Shown here piece after piece: positions 1-5,067 of a stretch of 8,438 nt of DNA (position 1 is the first letter of the stretch; every line of letters begins with the position of its first letter). Made by a program: the position numbers and the translations under genes. This stretch comes from Streptomyces sp. NRRL F-4489. GTDB taxonomy: Bacteria; Actinomycetota; Actinomycetes; Streptomycetales; Streptomycetaceae. The stretch is from NCBI RefSeq assembly GCF_001509485.1, contig NZ_LLZI01000073.1, positions 1 through 8,438 on the forward strand. Reading direction: 5' to 3'. The notes below the pieces were generated by a model that saw only the letters and a program-made list of their open reading frames with translations, searched no databases and was not told the DNA's origin.

Positions 1-131
1 GTGGAAGCGGGGGGTGCGGATGCGGGGCGGACGGAAGGGGGGTGTGCGCGTACGGGTACGAGTACGGGTGCGGATCCGGGTGCGGGAGTAGGGCGTACGG
101 GCGCGGGGTGTGTGCGTTACGGGTGTGTGCG
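1..131. other. Non-coding GC-rich repeat-laden segment at left edge
   Basis: This is the 3' flank of the minus-strand ATP-grasp operon. It contains many degenerate copies of GTACGGG, GTGCGG and GGCGCGGGG words and no convincing gene. The open frames that cross it have repetitive Gly/Ala/Arg translations and no family resemblance. No clear terminator hairpin was found, so the operon could end or continue to the left of the window. Confidence 0.5.
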
Positions 132-135
132 TTAC
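106..135. repeat. 15-bp tandem repeat, two perfect copies, spanning the stop codon of the first ATP-grasp gene
   Basis: GGGTGTGTGCGTTAC occurs at 106-120 and again at 121-135. On the minus strand each copy carries an in-frame TAA (134-132 and 119-117), so the ATP-grasp gene has a second stop five codons after the first. The unit length of 15 bp preserves the reading frame. Confidence 0.85.
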
Positions 136-1115
136 GGGCGGGTGGAGGCGGGGCGTGCGGGCGCGGGGCGTGTGGTGGCGTGGCGGAGGGCCAGGGCCGC
201 CAGTGCCTCAGGCGCGCCGGCCTGGCCGCGGATGCCGGGGAAGGCGTTGACGTCCACGATCAGCGGGGTGCCGTCGCCGGCGTCGAGCAGGTCCACCCCG
301 TAGACCTCCAGGCCGAAGACCTCGCCGGCGCGCAGGGCGGCGGCGGTCCAGGCGGCGGGGAGGGCGGAGACGGGGAGGGGGGTGTTCGGGCCGCGGCCGC
401 CGGGGGAGAGTTCGGAGCGGCGCCGGGCGGCGAAGAGCTGGCCGTCGACGATCCACAGCTTGTGGTCCCAGCCGTCGTTGGCGGTGAACCGCTGGAGGAT
501 CACGGGCTCGCCGGGCCGGGTGGCGGCGAGTTCGCCCAGTTCGGCGGGGGTGTCGACGCGCGCGACGAGGTCGCCGCGGCGGCTGTGCCGGCTCTTGAGG
601 ACGAGGGGGAAGGGGAGATCCGGGGGGAGTGTGCCGCTAGGGGCTGTGGCGGCACCGTTGGCACCGGGGGCCAGGGCGGCACCGGGCGCCAGGGTCGTTT
701 CGTGGACGGTCGCGGCGAACGGCAGGCCGGCCGCGCGGGCCGTCTCCGCCATGGCCGCGCGGTCCTGGCAACCAGCCGTGGCCGCCGCACTGTTGACGAC
801 CGGCGCTCCGGCGGCCTCCAGCCGGGCGGCCAGGGCCAGGGCCGGTGGCGTACGGGCCTTGAGGAGGTAGACGTCGGCGCGGGGGGCGCACGAAGCGTGG
901 GGCGCGTCCGGACCCGTAGGCTCGCCTGCCGCCGCGAGGCCCCTCGCCGTCGCGTGCTCCCCCGGCGCTACGCGATCCCCCGCCGCCGCCCGCCCGTCCG
1001 GCGTCAGGAAGCCGACCCGGTGGCCGCGGCCGCGCAGCAGGCCGGCGGTCGCCGTGAGCAGCGGGTGCCCGGGGTCGGCGCTGATGATCCCGACCCGTAT
1101 GGCGCGGCCCGTCAC
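132..1115 (-). CDS. ATP-grasp protein, RimK/ITPK-like (distal gene of the pair)
   Basis: This encodes 327 residues and probably a cytosolic ATP-dependent ligase or kinase; the substrate is unknown. Features in order: an N-terminal alpha/beta domain (VGIISADPGHPLL near residues 8-20) with K86 in a DVYLLKART strand; VNSAAAT then DR118-119; an ATP-grasp lysine in LVLKS (K174); ILQRF then DHKLWIVDGQLFAARRRS (K219 and the basic run near 230); YGVDLL (D275); and a closing metal-binding motif VDVNAFPG (D288, N290). The order and spacing resemble inositol trisphosphate 5/6-kinases (ITPK), whose equivalent ends in DINYFPG, and the RimK ligases. The GTG start at 1115-1113 overlaps the upstream gene's stop (GTGA); its own ribosome binding site is weak, which suggests translational coupling. 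The Pro/Arg-rich tail after about residue 311 is encoded by repeats. The fold is confident, the reaction is not. Confidence 0.85.
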   Translation of the reverse strand: MTGRAIRVGIISADPGHPLLTATAGLLRGRGHRVGFLTPDGRAAAGDRVAPGEHATARGLAAAGEPTGPDAPHASCAPRADVYLLKARTPPALALAARLEAAGAPVVNSAAATAGCQDRAAMAETARAAGLPFAATVHETTLAPGAALAPGANGAATAPSGTLPPDLPFPLVLKSRHSRRGDLVARVDTPAELGELAATRPGEPVILQRFTANDGWDHKLWIVDGQLFAARRRSELSPGGRGPNTPLPVSALPAAWTAAALRAGEVFGLEVYGVDLLDAGDGTPLIVDVNAFPGIRGQAGAPEALAALALRHATTRPAPARPASTRP

Positions 1116-2203
1116 AGGGCGCCCCCGACCGCCTCGGCCGCCGGGCGGAGCCAGCGCTGGTGGCCGATGAACGGCAGGGCCGGCGCGGCGACGCGGTGGT
1201 CGCTGCCGTCGCGGGCCAGCCGGAGGACGGCGGCGGAGACCCGCGCCACCGCGTCCGGGACCTGCCGGAAGCTCGGGAAGTCGTTGATGTCGACCACCAC
1301 CGGGCCGTCCGGCCCCAGCAGCACATCGACGCCGTAGAGGTCGAGGCCGAAGACCGCGCCGACCTCGGTGACGATCCGGGCGACCTCGCGCGGCAGCGGC
1401 ACCTGCCGTTCCCGTACGGCCTGCCCGGGGTGGAGCGGGGAGCTGCGCTCGGTCGCGTAGAGGTCCCCGGCAATGCTGTAAACCTTCAGGTCTGTGCCGG
1501 AGTTGGGGACGTAGGGCTGGGCTATCAGCATGCCGGAGGCAGGGCCGGGGGCGGGTGCGGAGCCGGGGTCCACGGCGGCCGGCTCCCCGCCACCGGGCCC
1601 GGGCCCGGACCCGGCCACGCCCGGCTCCCCGCCCCCGGACCCGGCCGCGCCCGGCTCCGCGCCACGGGGCTCCCCGCCAACGAGCCGGGAACCGCCCCCC
1701 GCCACCAGCTCCTCCGGCCGCTCCACCAGCCGCACCGCGCGCCCCGAGCTGCCGTCCGCCGGCTTCACCACCAGCGGGAACTCCGCCGCCGGCAGCGCCG
1801 CGAACTCCTCGGCGCGCACCGCCGCGTACGTCATCGGCACCGGCAGCCCGCCGGCCCGGCCGATCACCGCGGCGAGCGCTTTGTCCCGTACGCCGCGGAT
1901 CGCCCGTATGTCGTTGACCGTGGTCAGCCCGGCCGTGGCGGCGGCCTCCAGGAGGGTCAGGCCGGGCCCGCCGGAGACCGTCTTGAGGACCCACGCGGCG
2001 TGGCCGCCGGTCCGCACCGCCTCGGACAGTTCGGACATCCGGATCAGCGAACGGCCGGGCCGCAGCACGTCCACCCGGTGGCCCCACGCGCGGAGTTGGC
2101 CGATCACGTCCCGCGGCATGCCGTCGTAGCGGTACTGCTCCTCGACCAGGAAGCAGAGACTCGTCGTTGCAGTCGTCGCACTCGTGTATCGCCGCACGTC
2201 CAC
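1112..2203 (-). CDS. ATP-grasp protein, RimK/ITPK-like (proximal gene of the pair)
   Basis: With the GTG start at 2203 this encodes 363 residues; it is a diverged paralogue of the following gene. Seen in order: SLCFLVEEQYRYDGMPRDV near 15-33, K74 in AAWVLKTVSGGPG, TVND then RDK near 95-108, ATP-binding K147 in FPLVVKPADGSSGRAV, IAQPYVPNSGTDLKVYSIAGD (K240), YGVDVLL (D293) and VVVDINDFPSF (D305, N307). The last motif matches the metal-binding Asp-x-Asn of ITPK/RimK ATP-grasp enzymes. About 55 Gly/Pro/Ala residues (near 169-223) are inserted in the grasp domain and come from tandem repeats. The start is uncertain: ATG 2299 gives 395 residues, but those extra codons lack the local third-position GC bias; GTG 2227 and GTG 2197 are also possible, and none has a strong ribosome binding site. 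It is probably the first gene of a two-gene operon. Substrate unknown. Confidence 0.85.
   Translation of the reverse strand: MDVRRYTSATTATTSLCFLVEEQYRYDGMPRDVIGQLRAWGHRVDVLRPGRSLIRMSELSEAVRTGGHAAWVLKTVSGGPGLTLLEAAATAGLTTVNDIRAIRGVRDKALAAVIGRAGGLPVPMTYAAVRAEEFAALPAAEFPLVVKPADGSSGRAVRLVERPEELVAGGGSRLVGGEPRGAEPGAAGSGGGEPGVAGSGPGPGGGEPAAVDPGSAPAPGPASGMLIAQPYVPNSGTDLKVYSIAGDLYATERSSPLHPGQAVRERQVPLPREVARIVTEVGAVFGLDLYGVDVLLGPDGPVVVDINDFPSFRQVPDAVARVSAAVLRLARDGSDHRVAAPALPFIGHQRWLRPAAEAVGGAL
1581..1680. repeat. Degenerate ~30-bp tandem repeat inside the second ATP-grasp gene
   Basis: Units start with GGCTCCCCGCC and run to CCGGACCCGGCC(A/G)CGCCC. Copies lie at 1581-1622 (with an internal CCGGGC duplication adding 12 bp), 1623-1652 and a partial copy from 1653, followed by another GGCTCCCCGCC at 1668-1678. 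Translated on the minus strand they give GEPG/AGSG-type segments, which expand a loop of the ATP-grasp domain without breaking frame. Confidence 0.75.
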
Positions 2204-2372
2204 CCGTATCGCCAGCCCGCCCGCCACCTCCGGCGGGCGTCCACCCCGTGCCGCCGTACGTACTCCGTACTCCGTCCGCCCGGCGGGAACATGACGCATC
2301 AGGATCCCATGCGGTGATCAGGGCGCCCGCCGTGGCCCGATCGCCGCCCCCGCTCGCTGTGTTTCGGGGACG

Positions 2373-2446
2373 TTACGCCACCGGGCCGGGGCCGCGCACA
2401 CGTCGTGACCTGGGACGCCGAACGGGGCGCGGGGGGTTGCGCCACC
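2373..2446. promoter_or_regulatory. Two GTTRCGCCACC words, candidate regulator half-sites
   Basis: GTTACGCCACC is at 2373-2383 and GTTGCGCCACC at 2436-2446. Their start-to-start distance of 63 bp is close to six helical turns. The first copy is identical to the right arm (plus the next base) of the inverted repeat ahead of the GntR gene at 7691-7701. A regulatory role is inference. Confidence 0.35.
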
Positions 2447-2484
2447 TGCGCGCATACCGTGCCGAATCCCGCATGTCGAAAGTC

Positions 2485-2513
2485 TTGTTCCGCTTAATGG
2501 CTGGTTCTAGGGT
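2485..2513 (+). promoter_or_regulatory. Candidate sigma70-type promoter for the amidohydrolase
   Basis: TTGTTC (2485-2490) and TAGGGT (2508-2513) are separated by exactly 17 bp. The -10 hexamer fits the actinobacterial TAGRRT pattern, while the -35 matches TTGACR only in its first half. Transcription would start near 2520, about 45 nt before the ATG at 2566. Confidence 0.5.
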
Positions 2514-2526
2514 TCGGGCCACCCAG

Positions 2527-2558
2527 CGCGGCCGGCCCCGGTTCACGGGCCGGCCGCG
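2527..2558 (+). promoter_or_regulatory. Strong hairpin in the amidohydrolase 5' leader
   Basis: The arms CGCGGCCGGCCC (2527-2538) and GGGCCGGCCGCG (2547-2558) are perfectly complementary over 12 bp, all G-C pairs, around an 8-nt loop CGGTTCAC. The hairpin would start within about ten nucleotides of the predicted transcript 5' end and finish 7 nt before ATG 2566, covering the place where a ribosome binding site for that ATG should be. It could stabilise the mRNA, control initiation, or show that translation starts further downstream. There is no T-tract, so a classic terminator is less likely. Confidence 0.7.
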
Positions 2559-2565
2559 GCTACGT

Positions 2566-4323
2566 ATGCGGCGAGGGAAGCAGGCGATCGGGTTGGCGAA
2601 CGAGCGGCGGCAGGGTCAGGAGGCCGGGTCGTCCCGGGGCGAATGTCCGGGCGGCGGGCGGACGGAGGACACCGGGGCGGAGGCCCTGGCGGCGGAGGCC
2701 CAGGGGGCAGGCGGTGCTCCTGTGGGTGGTTCACCGGGCTCCGGTGAGCCGGTGGGCGGCGCCCCTGGGGGCGGCGCCCCCGCGGACGCCATACGGGACG
2801 GCGGCCGGTCCCGCTTCGGCCGCCGCGGCTTCCTCGCCGGGGTGGCCGGCCTCACCGGCGTAGGCGCCAGCGGCCTGCTCGGCGGTCCGTCCGCCGGCCC
2901 CGCGTACGCCGCGGGCGCGACCGCCGCCGGCCCCGCGTCCGTCCGCGCCACCGACCGCCCCGGCGCGCACCCCGGCGCCGCCTCCGCGGCCCACCGCGCG
3001 CCCCGACCCGACCAGTTCGGCGGGGACCGGCAGCTGCTCCTCCCGGAGGTGGTGCTGCTGCCGGACGGCCCCGTACGCGACCACGCGGTCCTCATCGAGC
3101 GCGGCACCTTCCGGGAGGTCGGCCCGGCCGCCCGTCTGCTGGCCGCCCACCGCAACGGCCCCGCGCCGGTCCGCCTCGACGGCCATCTGCTGATGCCCGG
3201 CTTCGTCGATACGCACCACCACCTCACCCAGAGCTTCGGCAAGGCCCAGTCGTTCGGCCAGCCGTCGGAGATCTTCAAGACCGTCTGGGAGCCGCTGGAA
3301 CACGCGCTGGACGAGGAGACCGCCTACCTCTCCGCGAAACTGGCCGCCCTGGAGGCGCTGCGCGGCGGCTTCACCACCGTCGCCGACGCCGGGACGCGCG
3401 CGCCGGTCGATGTGGCGGCGGTCGCCAAGGGCACCGAGGAGGCCGGTATCCGCTGCGTCCTCGGCAAGATCGTCTCGGACGGCACCGGCGGCCCGGCCCA
3501 TCTGGCGCGCTGGCACGGCCACCCGCTCGTCCACCCGTCGCTGGCCATCGCCGTCCCCGAGGACGCCACCGGCCCGGTCCTCAAGCGGACCGCCGACCTC
3601 TGTGCCGAGGCCAAGGTGGTCTTCCAGATCCACGTCAACGAGCATCTGGCGTCCGTGGAACGCTCGTTGAAGAGCGTCGGCCGCCGCCCCGTGGACTACC
3701 TCCACCACCTCGGCGCCCTCGGCCCGTACACCCTGGGCGCGCACGCCACCCTGCTCACCCCGACCGAGATGCGGCAGCTCGCCGACTCCGGCGCGGCGAT
3801 CAGCTACAACCCGGTGGCCAGCGCCTGGAAGGGCAACGCCGTCGCGCACGCCACCATGCTGGCCGCGCTCGGCGTCCGCTTCGGCACCGGGACGGACGGC
3901 ACCCGCGGTGACGGCTTCCGGCTCATCGACGCCGCCGAGACGGCCCAGCGGCTGGCGTACGGGCTGGCCTCGGGCGACTCGGTGTGCGGCGCGGGGCACC
4001 TGTGGCTGGAACACGCCACCGCGGGCGGCGCCGACGCCCTCGGACTGGGCCGCGTCACCGGACAGATCGCCGCCGGCAAGGCCGCCGACTACCTCCTCGT
4101 GGACCTGGCCGTCCCCGAACTCACCCCCTCCTACGACCTGCGCTGGGAACTCGTCCGGCTCGCCAACCGCGACCAGATCCGCGCCGTGGTGGTCAACGGC
4201 CGCCTCCGCCTCTGGGAGGGCTGGCCGACCGACTGGGACGCGCACGCCCTGGTCGCCCGCGCGGCGGAGGTCGGCCCGAAGGTGGTCGAACGCGCCAAGA
4301 TCCAGCGGGTGGTGCCGCGGTAG
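2566..4323 (+). CDS. Tat-exported amidohydrolase, deaminase-type (metal-dependent hydrolase)
   Basis: 585 residues from ATG 2566. A long Gly-rich N-region precedes a twin-arginine signal: GRRGFLAG (R86, R87), a hydrophobic stretch to about 108, and a likely cleavage after AYA at 113-115. The mature part begins with the small beta-domain typical of composite amidohydrolases, then PGFVDTHHH (metal ligands H217 and H219), FQIHVNE (H356, E359), LGAHATLL (H393) and GTDGTRGDG (D444), and a C-terminal beta segment (GKAADYLLVDL, AVVVNGRLRLW). The HxH...HxxE...H...D set is that of the cytosine/guanine/SAH-deaminase and ATZ/TRZ branch, so hydrolytic deamination or dechlorination-type chemistry on a ring compound is likely; the substrate cannot be named. 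Tat use suggests export folded with its metal. Start doubtful: ATG 2566 lacks a clear ribosome binding site; TTG 2593 and GTG 2752 (after GGTGAG, giving a usual-length signal peptide) are alternatives. Confidence 0.88.
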   Translation: MRRGKQAIGLANERRQGQEAGSSRGECPGGGRTEDTGAEALAAEAQGAGGAPVGGSPGSGEPVGGAPGGGAPADAIRDGGRSRFGRRGFLAGVAGLTGVGASGLLGGPSAGPAYAAGATAAGPASVRATDRPGAHPGAASAAHRAPRPDQFGGDRQLLLPEVVLLPDGPVRDHAVLIERGTFREVGPAARLLAAHRNGPAPVRLDGHLLMPGFVDTHHHLTQSFGKAQSFGQPSEIFKTVWEPLEHALDEETAYLSAKLAALEALRGGFTTVADAGTRAPVDVAAVAKGTEEAGIRCVLGKIVSDGTGGPAHLARWHGHPLVHPSLAIAVPEDATGPVLKRTADLCAEAKVVFQIHVNEHLASVERSLKSVGRRPVDYLHHLGALGPYTLGAHATLLTPTEMRQLADSGAAISYNPVASAWKGNAVAHATMLAALGVRFGTGTDGTRGDGFRLIDAAETAQRLAYGLASGDSVCGAGHLWLEHATAGGADALGLGRVTGQIAAGKAADYLLVDLAVPELTPSYDLRWELVRLANRDQIRAVVVNGRLRLWEGWPTDWDAHALVARAAEVGPKVVERAKIQRVVPR

Positions 4324-4324
4324 C

Positions 4325-4384
4325 GGGAGCCGGGGGAACGGGAGCCGGCGAGACAGGAGCCGGCGGGACGGGACCCGGATGGGC
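4325..4384. repeat. 15-bp tandem repeat, four degenerate copies, just after the amidohydrolase stop
   Basis: Units at 4325-4339, 4340-4354, 4355-4369 and 4370-4384 follow the pattern (G/A)GGAGCCGGSGRRAC, the last being more diverged. They begin one base after the TAG stop and run up to the terminator hairpin. They are not translated in the amidohydrolase frame. Confidence 0.8.
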
Positions 4385-4392
4385 GGACGGAC

Positions 4393-4425
4393 GGGGGCGC
4401 GCCCGGTGCGAGCGGGCGCGCCCCC
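4393..4425. terminator. Bidirectional intrinsic-type terminator between convergent genes
   Basis: The arms GGGGGCGCGCCCG (4393-4405) and CGGGCGCGCCCCC (4413-4425) pair perfectly over 13 bp around a 7-nt loop GTGCGAG. It lies in the 108-bp gap between the amidohydrolase stop and the stop of the convergent secreted-protein gene, which ends 6 bp beyond it. There is no U-tract on either side, as is common for actinobacterial hairpin terminators. Confidence 0.85.
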
Positions 4426-4431
4426 GCCGCG

Positions 4432-4950
4432 TCACTCCGCTACCCGCACGAACCGCCACCGCTGGGCGGGCGACCCCTGATCGGGCTCCACGTGGAGCTG
4501 CTCGTCAGAGCGGTTCAGGGTGGCCACCGCGTCCTCGTTCGGCACGTGGATCCGGTACGTGCCCCCGCCCGCCGGCTCGATGGCGAACCGGCTCCAGCTG
4601 GCCTCGGAGGCGACGATCGCGTCCCTGTGGCGGGACCAGCTCGCGCCCGGGTGGGTCGTGGAGTTGAGGGTGTAGGCGCCGGGCCCGGCCGGCGTCACCG
4701 TCCACTGCTCCTTGAGGTCCTTGCGGTGCGACCCGGTGATGACATAGCTCGGTGGGTCGGTCGGGACGCTGAAGGGCGCGAAGTCCAGCTTCCCGACCTC
4801 CGGGTTCTCGCTGACGATCAGATACCGGCCCTCCTGCATCCGCGCCGCGGCGGCCGCCTCGGGTCTGGCGGCCTGGGCCGAACCGGCCAGTGGCGCGAGC
4901 GACATGAGCGCGGCGGCGACAGCGGCGAGCAGAGCGTTACGGCGGCGCAT
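4432..4950 (-). CDS. Secreted beta-trefoil protein, I66 (mycocypin-like) protease-inhibitor candidate
   Basis: 172 residues. The ATG at 4950 follows GAGGAGGGGG with good spacing and opens a Sec signal peptide (MRRRN, hydrophobic 6-22, cleavage likely after GSAQA at 27). The mature protein of about 145 residues has no cysteine. It shows three-fold internal symmetry: GRYLI (41), GAYTL (91) and GTYRI (130), each followed by a Trp-containing strand, QWTVTP (W83), SWSRFAI (W119) and RWRFVRV (W165). That is the layout of a beta-trefoil. The GxYxI...WxV rhythm resembles I66 serine/cysteine protease inhibitors, known mainly from fungi; a carbohydrate-binding ricin-type lectin is the alternative. It is convergent with the amidohydrolase and has its own upstream region, so it is probably a single-gene unit. 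The longer frame to 5004 is rejected because the signal peptide and ribosome binding site fit 4950. Confidence 0.8.
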   Translation of the reverse strand: MRRRNALLAAVAAALMSLAPLAGSAQAARPEAAAAARMQEGRYLIVSENPEVGKLDFAPFSVPTDPPSYVITGSHRKDLKEQWTVTPAGPGAYTLNSTTHPGASWSRHRDAIVASEASWSRFAIEPAGGGTYRIHVPNEDAVATLNRSDEQLHVEPDQGSPAQRWRFVRVAE

Positions 4951-4969
4951 CGGGATCCCCCTCCTCGAA

Positions 4970-4988
4970 CTCCCGGCGCGTCCGGGAG
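4970..4988 (-). promoter_or_regulatory. 7-bp hairpin in the leader of the secreted protein gene
   Basis: CTCCCGG (4970-4976) and CCGGGAG (4982-4988) pair perfectly around a 5-nt loop. It sits 20-38 nt before the ATG of the secreted beta-trefoil gene and about 80 nt after the stop of the MFS gene on the same strand. It could be a leader element or a weak terminator of the MFS operon. Confidence 0.45.
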
Positions 4989-4990
4989 AG

Positions 4991-5012
4991 CACTCTGTGA
5001 TCACTCTGTGAT
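4991..5012. repeat. Perfect 11-bp tandem direct repeat upstream of the secreted protein gene
   Basis: CACTCTGTGAT occurs at 4991-5001 and immediately again at 5002-5012. The junction forms the palindrome GTGATCAC (4998-5005). The period is one DNA turn, and the repeat lies about 40-60 bp before the ATG at 4950, where an operator or activator site would be expected. I found no confident -10/-35 pair beside it. Confidence 0.6.
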
Positions 5013-5067
5013 CTCTCCTCGACCAGCCCTCGTTACTCTCCGCACGCGACCGATTACCTCTTGTGGG

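Larger units (their letters stand above)
2204..2565. promoter_or_regulatory. Divergent regulatory region between the ATP-grasp operon and the amidohydrolase gene
   Basis: About 360 bp (266 bp if the longer ATP-grasp start at 2299 is used) without a supported gene. It is locally less GC-rich near 2455-2515. It holds the amidohydrolase promoter candidate, a leader hairpin and two GTTRCGCCACC words (2373-2383 and 2436-2446). On the minus strand TAACGT (2376-2371) could be a -10 box for the ATP-grasp operon, but no good -35 lies at the right distance. Confidence 0.6.

Noticed and set aside
42..1337. Long plus-strand frames opposite the ATP-grasp genes (also 1160-2317 and 1530-2129)
   Set aside because: Antisense shadows with repetitive composition; the minus strand carries clear domain motifs.
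132..2087. Single 651-codon minus-strand frame across both ATP-grasp genes
   Set aside because: Only the part from GTG 1115 downstream makes sense. The upstream part is an Arg/Gly-rich shadow of the first ATP-grasp gene in another frame, so this is neither a fusion nor a frameshift.
1112..2203. D-Ala-D-Ala ligase or RiPP graspetide maturase assignment
   Set aside because: The motifs fit the RimK/ITPK layout better than Ddl, and no precursor peptide gene with the expected acidic repeats is visible nearby.
2167..2565. N-terminal extension of the amidohydrolase frame back to 2167
   Set aside because: It would cross the ATP-grasp start region and the predicted promoter. The translation is not domain-like, and a Tat signal 220 residues into the protein would be implausible.
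2731..4245. 504-codon minus-strand frame opposite the amidohydrolase
   Set aside because: Shadow of a well-supported gene; Gly/Arg/Val-rich without recognisable motifs.
4951..5004. Longer start (GTG 5004) for the secreted beta-trefoil protein
   Set aside because: It would place 18 unrelated residues before a typical signal peptide and run through the 11-bp repeat, while ATG 4950 has a strong ribosome binding site.
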